Made by a program: the position numbers and the translations under genes. This document shows, piece after piece, positions 55,520 through 64,000 of a stretch of 64,000 nt of DNA. Each line of letters starts with the position of its first letter. Position 1 is the first letter of the stretch. The DNA is from CAIXSC01 sp046349935. Its GTDB lineage: Bacteria > Planctomycetota > Planctomycetia > Pirellulales > Pirellulaceae. The stretch is from the NCBI GenBank assembly GCA_046349935.1, contig JAXMBK010000003.1, positions 1,488,001 through 1,552,000 on the forward strand, written 5' to 3'. The notes under the pieces are model-generated. The model was not told where the DNA came from, made no database searches, and worked only from the letters and a program-made list of their open reading frames with translations.

Positions 55520-56926
55520 CTATTGCTGTTGGGGCGGCTGCTGCTTCGGCGGCGGATACTTTACCCCGTTTTGCACCATCTTGTCGTGGAACGCGGCGCT
55601 CAAATCAATTTCCAACTCGTTCGCTAGCGCCAGCGTATAGCACAAGACGTCCGCCAACTCCTCGCGCACCTTTTGCCAAGCCCCCGGCTCTTGATGCAAC
55701 GTGCGCGAGGCGTCGGTCGTGATCCACTGAAAGTGCTCCATCAATTCGGCCGCCTCGATCGACAGCGACATGGCGAGGTTTTTGGGCGAGTGGAATTGTT
55801 CCCAGCTGCGATCGGCGACGAATTTCTTCAAGCGTCCGCGCAGCTCCGCGACTGTCGTGTCGTTGTCCGCGGCAGACAAGGCGGCGAGTCGCGCGTGATA
55901 GGGTCCGTCCCCCATCAAATCGAGACTGCGGGACATGCGAAACAAATCCGCAGGTCGCTGGAGGTTCGCCAGCGTCGCCAGCACCTTTTCAGCTTGGACG
56001 GCGGACACTTGGCCGGTGAGCGGCTGGCCGAGCCCCATGATGTACTTGGCGCGTTGCAGGTCGGCGAACTTCGTCGGATCATCCTGCATCGCCTGGAACA
56101 GCAGCGTCACGGCCAACTGCGCGTGAGCGACCTCTTCCCAATCGTCGCGCGCCGCAGCGTCGAACAAGTGCAGATACTGATAGACGGCGAACGACATGGG
56201 ACCCGACGTCACGCCGCAGCGTTGCCGCCGCTGTGCGTCGTACGACGGCCCGTCGCGCAGCGCGCGCGCCAAATGCGGATCCCACCCTTGCACGATCTTC
56301 AAATGCCGCAGCGCCGGATGCTCCAAGAACCGCAGCGTGCTAAGGTCGTAGTTCGCCTCGGTCACTTTCACCGCGACAAGGTTCCGCCCCCCGGGCGCTT
56401 CAACTAGCAGCGCGACGGCGGCGGGAGTCAGTTGCACGCCGCTGACGTCGGGGATCGAATAGACGCCGACGGCCAGCCCCTGATTTGCGGCCGCTTCCAC
56501 GACCGGCTGGACGTTTGCCGCAATCTGCTCGTCGGTTGCATCCTTCGGCACGTTTGTACCGGGACGCACGAAGACGATTGGATAGCCCCATTCGCGCAGG
56601 TCGCGCACCAGCTGCCGATTCGCGTCGACGCCGTCTTCCGGCCGCAAGAGCGCGATCGGAACCGTGTTGCGCAAGCGAGCGGTCACGGCGATCCGCAGCC
56701 AGTGCCGCAGTTCCTCGAGCGTCCGTACATGGCCGTGACCTGTGGAGGCGGCGATGAGCACCGCCGGCGCGCCGACGTCCGCCAGCCGCTCCAGGAACCG
56801 TACATTCTTCTCGTCGTCCAACCGCCGCCGCGGCAAGTCGCCCGCGACCGCGTCGAAGCAAGCGACGGTCGCCGCCGGATAAAGCCCAATCGGATCGGCC
56901 AGAAGCTGCTCGCTGGTAAGTCTCAT
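55520..56926 (-). CDS. DapA-family aldolase fused to a MazG-like pyrophosphohydrolase
   Basis: The start is ATG 56926 (MRLTSEQLLADPIGLYPAAT), which overlaps the FG-GAP stop by one base (TGATG); a longer frame to 57070 is Arg-rich and antisense-like. The 468-residue protein has a dihydrodipicolinate synthase/NAL-type TIM barrel at about 1-310 with Tyr156 (VYSIPDVSG), Schiff-base Lys187 (LVAVKVTEANYD) and the AASTGHGHVRTLEE loop. At 366-460 is an all-helical MazG-like domain with metal motifs EAAE (391-394) and ELAD (423-426), ending in a Pro/Gln tail. Such a fusion is unusual; the enzyme may pair a retro-aldol step with nucleotide clearing. Confidence 0.85.
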   Translation of the reverse strand: MRLTSEQLLADPIGLYPAATVACFDAVAGDLPRRRLDDEKNVRFLERLADVGAPAVLIAASTGHGHVRTLEELRHWLRIAVTARLRNTVPIALLRPEDGVDANRQLVRDLREWGYPIVFVRPGTNVPKDATDEQIAANVQPVVEAAANQGLAVGVYSIPDVSGVQLTPAAVALLVEAPGGRNLVAVKVTEANYDLSTLRFLEHPALRHLKIVQGWDPHLARALRDGPSYDAQRRQRCGVTSGPMSFAVYQYLHLFDAAARDDWEEVAHAQLAVTLLFQAMQDDPTKFADLQRAKYIMGLGQPLTGQVSAVQAEKVLATLANLQRPADLFRMSRSLDLMGDGPYHARLAALSAADNDTTVAELRGRLKKFVADRSWEQFHSPKNLAMSLSIEAAELMEHFQWITTDASRTLHQEPGAWQKVREELADVLCYTLALANELEIDLSAAFHDKMVQNGVKYPPPKQQPPQQQ

Positions 56927-58167
56927 CACTTCGTCTCGTTCCAATAGATCTTCACGTTGTGCGTTTGCCGACCGACGGCGATGATCTCGGCGCGACCGTC
57001 GCCGTTGAGATCGCCTGCCGCGAGATCCTCGACCGCCACGCTGCCCGGATCGACGATCTGCCGCTTCCACGACGTTCCCTCGGCATTCTGTGGATCATAA
57101 ATCCGCACGCCGCGGCGCTGTTCGGGACTGAGGTCGTCGCGCACGCCGATGATCAGTTCCTGTTCCGGGTCGGCGTCAAGGTTCTCGCACCAGACGGCGT
57201 GTCCCCAGAGCAGCTTGTCGTCGAGCACCTGTCGCTGCCACAGCCAATCGCCGTCGGCGGGTCGCGGCGTCGAGGGGCGAGTGTAGACGACGACCTGCGT
57301 CCCATGCCACGGTTCGATCGTCGCAATGTAGTCGGTGGACGCCAACTTCCCGCGCTTGATTTCGCTCGCGCCGCGATTGGGCATTGTCTCTTGATTGCCG
57401 GCGCCGACGCGCGTGCGACGCCACGTCCCCTGCTTCTGCTCCAGCAAATGCACCCCTTCAAAGCTCACAATCAACAACTCGGGTTTGCCGTCGCCATCCA
57501 TATCGGTCGGCGTGAAGTTGTGCGACACGTGCAGGTCGTCGCTGATGACGCGCGGCGTCCACGGCCCCTTCACCGGGTCGGCGGGAATCGAGTAGGCGAG
57601 CAGCCGAATGCCCGCTTCCTGGAAGTGCGGGCGAGTCGTATTGCGGCCCATGAGCGGCGCGACGATCAGCTCCGGCTTGCCATCCGCCTCCAGATCGACG
57701 AACTGCATGCGATGTACGGTCGGCTCTTCGCCGATCGGGTGCACGGTCCAAGACTGACCGGGGGACGCGTGTCGAATCCACTGAATGGTCCCGCCCGTCA
57801 TCGTGTCGAACGGACGCCAATCGGCGCCGATGGCGAAGTCAATTCGCCCATCGCCGTCGATGTCGTGATCCGCAAAACAGACGTTGTCCTTCTTCGTTTG
57901 ACCGGCGCCGATCAACACGTGCTCGTTCCAGTTCGGATTCTCGAGCCACAAGATGCGTTCGGAGTCGACGATGGCGATGTCGAGCCGTTTGTCGGCGTTC
58001 ATGTCGACCAGCTTCACGGCATAGCCGACGGTGAGTTTCGTCGGCAGCTCTTGTTCGCGCAGGGCGAGTTCGCCGGCGGCGAGGCGCGTCGTCGCGGCGA
58101 GAATGCAGGCGAGTCCCCAGGCCAGAGGAACGACCCCGGCGTTCGCACACGTCAGCCTTCGAGACAT
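56926..58167 (-). CDS. FG-GAP/VCBS-repeat exported protein
   Basis: This 413-residue protein has a signal peptide (VVPLAWGLACILAATTRLAAG) and repeated FG-GAP-type blades with calcium-binding DxDxDG-like loops (DHDIDGDGRIDFAIG, DMDGDGKPELLIVS, DLNGDGRAEIIAVG), so it is a seven-bladed-type propeller in the periplasm or outside. AAGGA eight bases upstream of ATG 58167 supports the start. It lies between the DUF1501 gene and the DapA-MazG gene. Confidence 0.9.
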   Translation of the reverse strand: MSRRLTCANAGVVPLAWGLACILAATTRLAAGELALREQELPTKLTVGYAVKLVDMNADKRLDIAIVDSERILWLENPNWNEHVLIGAGQTKKDNVCFADHDIDGDGRIDFAIGADWRPFDTMTGGTIQWIRHASPGQSWTVHPIGEEPTVHRMQFVDLEADGKPELIVAPLMGRNTTRPHFQEAGIRLLAYSIPADPVKGPWTPRVISDDLHVSHNFTPTDMDGDGKPELLIVSFEGVHLLEQKQGTWRRTRVGAGNQETMPNRGASEIKRGKLASTDYIATIEPWHGTQVVVYTRPSTPRPADGDWLWQRQVLDDKLLWGHAVWCENLDADPEQELIIGVRDDLSPEQRRGVRIYDPQNAEGTSWKRQIVDPGSVAVEDLAAGDLNGDGRAEIIAVGRQTHNVKIYWNETK

Positions 58168-58200
58168 ATTGAAATTCCTTTGCTTCTTGCGCCGCCCGCG

Positions 58201-59697
58201 TTACGCCAACACTCCGCGCACCAGCTCGCCGTGAATATCGGTAAGTCGGAAGTCGCGGCCTTGGAAGCGGTACGTGAGTCGCGTGTGGTCGATCCCCAGC
58301 AGATGCATGATGGTCGCGTTCAGGTCATGCACATGAACCGGATCGCGAACGATGTTGTAGCAATAGTCGTCGGTCTCGCCGTGCGTGTGCCCGCCGCGGA
58401 TGCCGGCGCCGGCCAGCAGCATGGTGAAGCAACGCGGATGGTGGTCGCGGCCGTAGTTGTCGACGGTGAGTGCGCCCTGCGAGTAGATCGTGCGACCGAA
58501 CTCGCCGCCCCAGACGATCAGCGTGTCTTTGAGCAGATCGCGCTGCTGGAGGTCGGCCAGCAAAGCGGCGGTCGCTTGATCGGTGTCGCGACACTGTCCG
58601 CGGATCGCATTGGGCAGATTGCCGTGATGGTCCCAGCCCATATGAAACAACTGCACGAACCGCACGTCCCGCTCGGCGAGCCTTCGAGCCAGCAGACAGT
58701 TGGCGGCGTAGCTGCCGGGACGCTTGACGTCCGGACCGTATTGGTCGAGCACATGCTGCGGCTCTTTCGAGACGTCCAGCAAGTCGGGGACGCTGGCCTG
58801 CATCCGAAACGCCATCTCGTACTGACTGATTCGAGTTTGAATCTCAGGGTCGCCTAATTGTTCATAATGACGCTGATTGAGCGCCGCGAGCCGATCGAGC
58901 GTGGCGCGGCGCAGCTCGCGATCCACGCCCGGCGGGTTGGACAGATACAGCACGGCGTCGCCCCGATTGCGGAACTTTACGCCTTGATGCTTCGACGGCA
59001 AAAAGCCCGCGCCCCATAGCCGGTCGTACAGCGGTTGGTCGTCGGGCCGCCCGCTGCCGAACGATGTCAGAACGACGTACGACGGGAGATCGCGATTCTC
59101 GCTTCCCAATCCGTAGCTGACCCACGACCCGATGCTCGGCCGACCCGCCAACTGGGCGCCGGTTTGAGCGAACGTGATGGCCGGATCGTGATTGATGGCT
59201 TCGGTGTTCATCGACCGAATCATGCAAAAGCGATCGGCATGCTGCGACATGTGCGGCAGGATCTCGCTGAACCACATGCCGCTTTGACCATGCTGTGCGA
59301 ACTTGAACGCCGACGGTGCGACGGGGAACTTGGCCTGTCCCGAGGTCATCGTGGTGAGGCGTTGTCCCATGCGAATCGACGCCGGGAGATCCTCGCCGCG
59401 ATGCTTCTCCATGCCCGGCTTCGGGTCGAACAGGTCCATCTGCGACGGCGCACCGGACTGGTATAGATAGATGATTCGCTTTGCCTGCGGCGCATGATGC
59501 GGCAGCCCGGGCAACCCGAGGCTCGGGGCGATCCCGGGCGCCCCGCCCGCCGCCGCATTGGGTGTTTCCCCCCGCGCCGCCGACTCGCCGCATAGCGCAG
59601 CTAGCGCCGCGAGCCCCACCGCTCCCGCACCGCGCTGCAAGAACGCGCGCCGCCCGGCATTCACCAGCAGTTGTTCTAGTTCTCGATGCATGATCAT
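58201..59697 (-). CDS. DUF1501 family exported protein
   Basis: The start is ATG 59697 (MIMHRELEQLLVNAGRRAFLQRGAG), whose ATGA overlaps the PSD1 stop, so the two are coupled; a longer frame to 60603 is antisense to the PSD1 gene. The 498-residue protein has a RR-containing leader (RRAFLQRGAGAVGLAALAAL) and the DUF1501 segments QAKRIIYLYQSGAPSQMDLFD, NHDPAITFAQTG, IVWGGEFGRTIYSQG and LTYRFQGRDFRLTDIHGE. Confidence 0.93.
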   Translation of the reverse strand: MIMHRELEQLLVNAGRRAFLQRGAGAVGLAALAALCGESAARGETPNAAAGGAPGIAPSLGLPGLPHHAPQAKRIIYLYQSGAPSQMDLFDPKPGMEKHRGEDLPASIRMGQRLTTMTSGQAKFPVAPSAFKFAQHGQSGMWFSEILPHMSQHADRFCMIRSMNTEAINHDPAITFAQTGAQLAGRPSIGSWVSYGLGSENRDLPSYVVLTSFGSGRPDDQPLYDRLWGAGFLPSKHQGVKFRNRGDAVLYLSNPPGVDRELRRATLDRLAALNQRHYEQLGDPEIQTRISQYEMAFRMQASVPDLLDVSKEPQHVLDQYGPDVKRPGSYAANCLLARRLAERDVRFVQLFHMGWDHHGNLPNAIRGQCRDTDQATAALLADLQQRDLLKDTLIVWGGEFGRTIYSQGALTVDNYGRDHHPRCFTMLLAGAGIRGGHTHGETDDYCYNIVRDPVHVHDLNATIMHLLGIDHTRLTYRFQGRDFRLTDIHGELVRGVLA

Positions 59698-62600
59698 TCT
59701 CGCGTGATGAATTCGTCGAGGTTGAGCAGGACGTTGGCGGCCAGCGTGTACGCGGCCAGTTCCACCGGATCGCGCCCCGTCGGCGGCTTCGCTTGGCCAA
59801 ACGACAACAGCTTCTCGGCGTCGGCCGGCGATTTCTGCAGTCGCTCGAGGTCGGCGTGCAGACCTTCGACGAGCACCTGTCGTTCGTCGTCGCGCGGCGC
59901 GCGACCGACCGCCAGTCGGAAGCCGAGCGCAATCCGCGACTCGGGCGTCTCGCCGCCTTCCATCAGCATGCGTTCGCCCAGGCGTCGCGCGGCCTCGACA
60001 TAGGTGATTTCGTTGAGCAGCGCGAGGGCCTGGAGCGGCGTGTTGGTGCGCGACCGCTTGACTGTGCAGATCTCGCGATTGGGCGCATCGAACAGCAGCA
60101 TGGTCGGCGGCGCCGCGGTCCGCTTCCAGACGGTGTACAGCGACCGACGGTATAGTCCGTCGCCCATATCGTGCTTGTAGTTTCGCAAATCGCCGTAGAC
60201 GCTCGTTTCGTCCCACACGCCGTCCGGCATGTACGGTCGCACGCTCGGTCCGCCGATCTTCTCGACCAACAGGCCGCTCACGGCCAACGCCTGATCGCGC
60301 AGCAATTCGCCCGACAAGCGGAAGCGCGGGCCGCGCGCCAGCAGCCGATTTTCGGGGTCGCGCTGCAACAACTCGGGCGTCACGCGCGACGACTGACGAT
60401 ACGCGGCGCTCATCACGATCAGCTTTTGCAGCGCCTTCATATCCCACCGCTGCGCGGGTTGGCCGGCGACCAGCGGCGACGCCTGCGGGTCCATGAATTC
60501 GCATGCCAACCAGTCGAGCAGTTCCGGGTGACTGGGGTACTCGGCCTGCGAGCCGAAGTTCTCGGTCGTCTTCACCAAGCCCGTCCCGAAGAACTTTTCC
60601 CACGCTCGATTCACCCAGACGCGAGCGGTAAGCGGGTTGCGACGATCGACGATCCAGCGGGCCAGCCCGAGCCGATTGAGTTTCTCGCCTTCTGGCAGCG
60701 GCGGAAACACCGCCGGCAGCCCCGCCTGCACCGGCTCGCCCCGTTTGTCGTATTGGCCGCGAATGAGGAAGAACGCCTCGCGCGGCTTGTCCAGTTCCTT
60801 CATGATCATGACGTTCGGCAACGACGCGATCAGTTGTTCGCGCGCCTTTCGCGCCGATGCCAACGCCGTCTCGGCCTGCTTCAGCGGGCTATCGGCGTTC
60901 GCTCGGAAGAATTTTTCCAGCTCCGCTTTCTGCTCGGTCGTGCGTTGCGATGCGTCGACGGCGAGGATCGCCTGGAGCGCGGCCGGAACGGCCGACCCTT
61001 GCAGCGTCACGGTTCCCGCGGGCAACGACGAACGAGACAAGCGGAAGCGGCCGATGTTGTGCTGATTGATCGCTTCGTGGTACAGACGTACGACCATGGT
61101 CGCGTCGACGGGAGCGGCAAGCGGCGCTTCGAGCAGGAACATGGCGCGGCGCGGGAGACGCTTCGCTGCGTCATTGCCGTCGATCGCCCAACCGCGAGTT
61201 GGATTCCCCTTCACGACGTTGTCGATTTCCCAGCCTGACTGCGAGTAATCGGCTTCCGCTTTGACGACTTTGCCGCGCAGCGGCTGTTTCAACGACGGCG
61301 CCGAGACTTCGACCTCGACCCGCGTCAGCACATAGTTGCCATTGGGATAGCGACCGAGGCTTTGATTCGGCAGGCTCGGGTCCGGGAACGTCTCCAGCAA
61401 CAGCGCGGTGACGCTGCCAGGACCAACCGGCGAGACGATCTCATACACGTCGTGCGCCGGATTCTGGCCGCTCGCCAAGTACGTCCCGTCCGCTTGTCGC
61501 GTGAGCGTCGCGCCGCCCAGCGACTTGACCTCGCGCGGCTCGATCCCCACCCAGGCCGCCGTTTGGTCGCTTAATTGCTTCCGAAATTCGGGCTCCCACG
61601 CTGCGATCAATTCGGGGACGTGTTTCGACTGTTCTGCGACTTTTGCTTCCGCCTCGCGGATGGCCGCGTCCAGCGCAACGACCTCCCGTTCTTGTTCCGC
61701 GGTCGGCACCGGCATCACCGGCTCGGTGTTGCGCGACTCGCCTTGCAGCGTGCCGCTTTCCGGCACGTTGTTGAAGAACGAGAACAGTTGATAGAACTCG
61801 CGCTGCGTGATCGGCTCGTACTTGTGGTCGTGACAGCGGCAGCAGTTGAGGGTCAAGCCGAGCCAAGTGAGGCCGGTGGTTTCGACGCGATCGATCACCG
61901 TCTCCACTCGCCATTCTTCTGCAATGATGCCGCCTTCGCCGTTCAGACGGTGATTGCGATTGAAGCCCGTGGCGACCAATTGCGAGCGAGTCGGGTTGGG
62001 AAGCAGATCGCCGGCCAGCTGCTCGATCGTGAACTGATCGAACGGCAGGTTGCGGTTGTAGGCGTCGATGACCCAGTCGCGCCAGGGCCACATCTGCCGA
62101 CTGCTATCGATCTGAAATCCGTTGCTGTCGGCGTAGCGCGCAAAGTCGAGCCACGGGAGGGCCATCCGTTCGCCATACGCGGGCGACTGCAGCAGACGGT
62201 CGACGACCTTTTCGTACGCGTTAGGCGATTGGTCGGCGAGGAACGCGGCGAGCTCCGCGGGGGTGGGCGGGAGTCCCGTGAGGTCCAGCGACGCTCGGCG
62301 CAACAGCGTCGCTCGATCGGCTTCGGGGGCCGGCTGCAGTTTCTCGCGTTCAAGCCGCGCGAGGAGGAAACGGTCGATGTCGTTGCGCGGCCAATCGCCA
62401 GCGGCGACCGACGGCGGCGTGGGACGCTCGGGCGCGTGGAACGCCCAATGGCCTTGGTATTCGGCCCCCTCGGCGACCCAGCGCTTGAGCAGCTGGATTT
62501 GGTCGGCGGTCAGGGACTTGCCCGAAGTGGGCGGGGGCATCTGTTCGGCGGGGTCGGAGCTGCTGATGCGCTTGACCAGTTCGCTGGCATCCACGTTTCC

Positions 62601-62876
62601 AGGGACAAGCGCCGTCGCCCCCGACTCGCCCGGCTTCAGCGCTTGGTCGCGAACGTCGAGCCGCAGACCGGCCTGGCGCGTTTGTTCGTCAGGTCCATGG
62701 CAATGGAAGCACGAGTTGGACAGGAGGGGTCGGATGTCGCGATTGAACGACAACTTTCCCCCAGGGGGATCAGCCGCCGTCGCCGCTGGAGCATCGGTCA
62801 GCGTCGCCGCCAACCAGACGACCCCAAGAGACGCCGCCGCCAAAGACCGCCGCAAACCGCGAGCGCGAAGGTTCAT
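59694..62876 (-). CDS. PSCyt1/DUF1549/DUF1553 cytochrome-domain protein
   Basis: This 1060-residue protein is the first gene of the six-gene operon. It has a signal segment (LRRSLAAASLGVVWLAATLTDAPAA), PSCyt1 with CFHCH (FNRDIRPLLSNSCFHCHGP), DUF1549 (NDIDRFLLARLEREKL, LDLTGLPPTPAEL) and DUF1553 (EYPSHPELLDWLACEF, RTNTPLQALALLNEITYVEA). It is followed by the DUF1501 gene with a four-base ATGA overlap. Confidence 0.94.
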   Translation of the reverse strand: MNLRARGLRRSLAAASLGVVWLAATLTDAPAATAADPPGGKLSFNRDIRPLLSNSCFHCHGPDEQTRQAGLRLDVRDQALKPGESGATALVPGNVDASELVKRISSSDPAEQMPPPTSGKSLTADQIQLLKRWVAEGAEYQGHWAFHAPERPTPPSVAAGDWPRNDIDRFLLARLEREKLQPAPEADRATLLRRASLDLTGLPPTPAELAAFLADQSPNAYEKVVDRLLQSPAYGERMALPWLDFARYADSNGFQIDSSRQMWPWRDWVIDAYNRNLPFDQFTIEQLAGDLLPNPTRSQLVATGFNRNHRLNGEGGIIAEEWRVETVIDRVETTGLTWLGLTLNCCRCHDHKYEPITQREFYQLFSFFNNVPESGTLQGESRNTEPVMPVPTAEQEREVVALDAAIREAEAKVAEQSKHVPELIAAWEPEFRKQLSDQTAAWVGIEPREVKSLGGATLTRQADGTYLASGQNPAHDVYEIVSPVGPGSVTALLLETFPDPSLPNQSLGRYPNGNYVLTRVEVEVSAPSLKQPLRGKVVKAEADYSQSGWEIDNVVKGNPTRGWAIDGNDAAKRLPRRAMFLLEAPLAAPVDATMVVRLYHEAINQHNIGRFRLSRSSLPAGTVTLQGSAVPAALQAILAVDASQRTTEQKAELEKFFRANADSPLKQAETALASARKAREQLIASLPNVMIMKELDKPREAFFLIRGQYDKRGEPVQAGLPAVFPPLPEGEKLNRLGLARWIVDRRNPLTARVWVNRAWEKFFGTGLVKTTENFGSQAEYPSHPELLDWLACEFMDPQASPLVAGQPAQRWDMKALQKLIVMSAAYRQSSRVTPELLQRDPENRLLARGPRFRLSGELLRDQALAVSGLLVEKIGGPSVRPYMPDGVWDETSVYGDLRNYKHDMGDGLYRRSLYTVWKRTAAPPTMLLFDAPNREICTVKRSRTNTPLQALALLNEITYVEAARRLGERMLMEGGETPESRIALGFRLAVGRAPRDDERQVLVEGLHADLERLQKSPADAEKLLSFGQAKPPTGRDPVELAAYTLAANVLLNLDEFITRE

Positions 62877-62937
62877 GCGAAAACCGCCTAATCCGCACAG
62901 GAAGGAATATTCGGGCAGGACCTAAAGTGTACACCCA

Positions 62938-63101
62938 ACGTAGGACAGGCTTCCAGCCTGTCAGTTCCCGTGCGCCTTCTCCCCCGACCTTGAGTCGGGG
63001 GCCCCGCGAACGCGCAGCGAACTGCAGGGAGGACGGGAGGCAGACGGGAGGCAGACGGGAGGCAGACGGGAATCAGACAGGCTGGAAGCCTGTCCTACGG
63101 G
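62938..63101. repeat. Inverted pair of dispersed palindromes
   Basis: A direct copy at 62938-62963 and an inverted copy at 63075-63101 enclose a TCGGGG/CCCCGA hairpin (about 62978-63002) and a tandem GGAGGCAGACGG repeat (about 63039-63072). The block lies between divergent genes. Confidence 0.88.
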
Positions 63102-63200
63102 GGCCCCACCTTTCACGCTTGTATTCCCCCCGATAAATGGCCACGATACGCTTTCGCGTTCCAACTGAACTCCCACTCGTGCCAAAAGGACGCCCAACCG

Positions 63201-63761
63201 ATGTCCCCTGTCGCAGTTGTTCGACGTGGTTTCCCCCAAGGCCAAGTCTTTGCCAGCGCCGTGTTGGCCTGCCTGCTGATTGCGGCCTCCGCAGTCCCCG
63301 CGCGGGCCGACGTGGCGCCGCCGCCGCCGCCGCAGAAGCAGATCGTACCGGTCGAGCTGCGTCGACACGCGCCGGTTCCGAACAAAGAGCAAATCGCGGC
63401 TCGGATCGTCATCCCGCGCAGCGTGCTCGAGGAGGCGCTTGGAGCGGCGGCGCCGACGGGCGGGACCAGTCCAACGGGCATGGTTCCTTGGGGGACGGTG
63501 CTGGCGGGCGTCTTTTTGGCCGCGGCGCTCGCGTCCATTCCGTTCGTGCTGCGAGGTCGACGAGCGGCTCGACCGGCGCTGGCGACGGCGGTCGTCGCGC
63601 TGGTCGTGTTCGGCGGCTGGACCCTGACGTCGGCCGACGTGTTGGTTCCTGGCGGCAAGCGTCCGGAACGTCCTCGCCCTAACGGCCCGAATCGGCAGTT
63701 GATTCAGATCGAGGTGACGAACGAAGACTCCAACATCGTTCAGTTGACCGTTCGCCCGTAA
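63201..63761 (+). CDS. Small exported membrane protein of unknown function
   Basis: This 186-residue protein has a signal segment with likely cleavage after ARA (residue 36), a Pro-rich stretch (DVAPPPPPQKQ), and two hydrophobic helices at about 98-118 (VPWGTVLAGVFLAAALASIPF) and 124-142. Its end (QLIQIEVTNEDSNIVQLTVRP) is beta-like. AAAGGA ten bases upstream of ATG 63201 supports the start. The function is not recognised. It is 22 bases before a partial gene on the same strand. Confidence 0.7.
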   Translation: MSPVAVVRRGFPQGQVFASAVLACLLIAASAVPARADVAPPPPPQKQIVPVELRRHAPVPNKEQIAARIVIPRSVLEEALGAAAPTGGTSPTGMVPWGTVLAGVFLAAALASIPFVLRGRRAARPALATAVVALVVFGGWTLTSADVLVPGGKRPERPRPNGPNRQLIQIEVTNEDSNIVQLTVRP

Positions 63762-63783
63762 ACGCAGCGCCTCATTCCGCCGC

Positions 63784-64000
63784 ATGTCGACGCTGACCTC
63801 CGCCTCTCCTTCGCCCACATCGCACATCGACGCGCCGCCTGGCGCGCCGCGCTGGGCCGTCGCGCTGTTAGCAGGCGGGTTGTGTGCGCTGGCGTGGGGA
63901 GTGGCCTGGGCGCCGCTGGGCGTCTCGATCGTCGCGGTGTTCCTCTGCGCGGGTCCGCACAACTGGCTGGAAGTGCGTTATTTTCTCGGTCGCATCCCCG
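63784..64000 (+). CDS. Partial membrane protein at the window end
   Basis: An open frame starts at ATG 63784 and runs off the window with 72 codons visible. It has a Ser/Pro-rich N-terminus and one or two hydrophobic helices (WAVALLAGGLCALAWGVAWAPLGVSIVAVFL) ending in CAGPHNWLEVRYFLGRIP. No family is claimed. It probably forms an operon with the preceding small membrane protein. Confidence 0.6.
   Translation, partial: MSTLTSASPSPTSHIDAPPGAPRWAVALLAGGLCALAWGVAWAPLGVSIVAVFLCAGPHNWLEVRYFLGRIP

Noticed and set aside
62927..63136. Small plus-strand protein across 62.9-63.1 kb
   Set aside because: It is read through the palindrome pair and a G-rich tandem repeat.
62961..63962. 333-codon minus-strand frame at the right end
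   Set aside because: The plus strand has a signal peptide, membrane helices and an SD site in the same place; the minus frame lacks them.

Overview
The window looks like a piece of a high-GC planctomycete chromosome, most likely from the Pirellulales. The evidence is three large PSCyt1/DUF1549/DUF1553 cytochrome proteins (two paired with a DUF1501 gene), an ECF sigma factor overlapping a WD40-type serine/threonine kinase, a giant secreted protein with an arginine-rich LEER-type leader, and short palindromic repeats scattered between genes. No tRNA, rRNA, phage integrase, transposase or CRISPR array was seen.

Layout. 1-5202: a truncated PSCyt1/PSD1 gene, then a divergent pair of a PfkB sugar kinase and a class I aldolase-like protein. 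5333-8788: a ferritin-like/LodA-like fusion oxidase. 8951-11354: eight tandem copies of a unit of about 291 bp, each with a long inverted repeat and no credible gene. 11530-16150: a DUF1501 plus PSCyt1/PSD1 pair. 16518-18819 (plus strand): a CheY-like regulator, a 2Fe-2S ferredoxin-like protein, a GlnB-type PII protein and an acetamidase/formamidase. 19146-32002 (minus strand): a type VI secretion cluster, tssA-tssB-tssC-hcp-hcp-tagJ-tssE-tssF-tssG-clpV followed by an unrecognised lysine-rich protein. TssJ/K/L/M, VgrG and PAAR are not in the window. 32109-36514 (minus): an outer-membrane protein, a DUF6580/DUF4430 pair, thiG, thiS and a small membrane-anchored protein. 36797-40398: a zinc-ribbon/thioredoxin-fold membrane protein and a COG3014/LpoB-like lipoprotein pair. 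40641-45216: the kinase and its ECF sigma factor. 45647-52705: a 2352-residue secreted protein with three 443-residue repeats and calcium-binding-type repeats. 52805-62876 (minus): a tightly packed six-gene operon (PSCyt1/PSD1, DUF1501, FG-GAP, DapA-MazG fusion, ceramidase-like, enolase-superfamily dehydratase). 63201-64000: two small secreted or membrane proteins, the last cut by the window edge.

How the genes may work together. The sheath, inner tube, baseplate and ClpV genes form one consistent contractile machine whose membrane anchor must lie elsewhere or be replaced. The six-gene operon reads as a planctomycete catabolic module for a sugar acid or glycolipid-like substrate, by inference only. 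ThiS and ThiG act together in thiazole synthesis. The PII and formamidase genes may link ammonium release to nitrogen sensing. The less ordinary items are the hairpin array, the DapA-MazG fusion, the incomplete T6SS with its unknown terminal gene, and the LodA-like fusion whose usual quinone-forming cysteine could not be placed.
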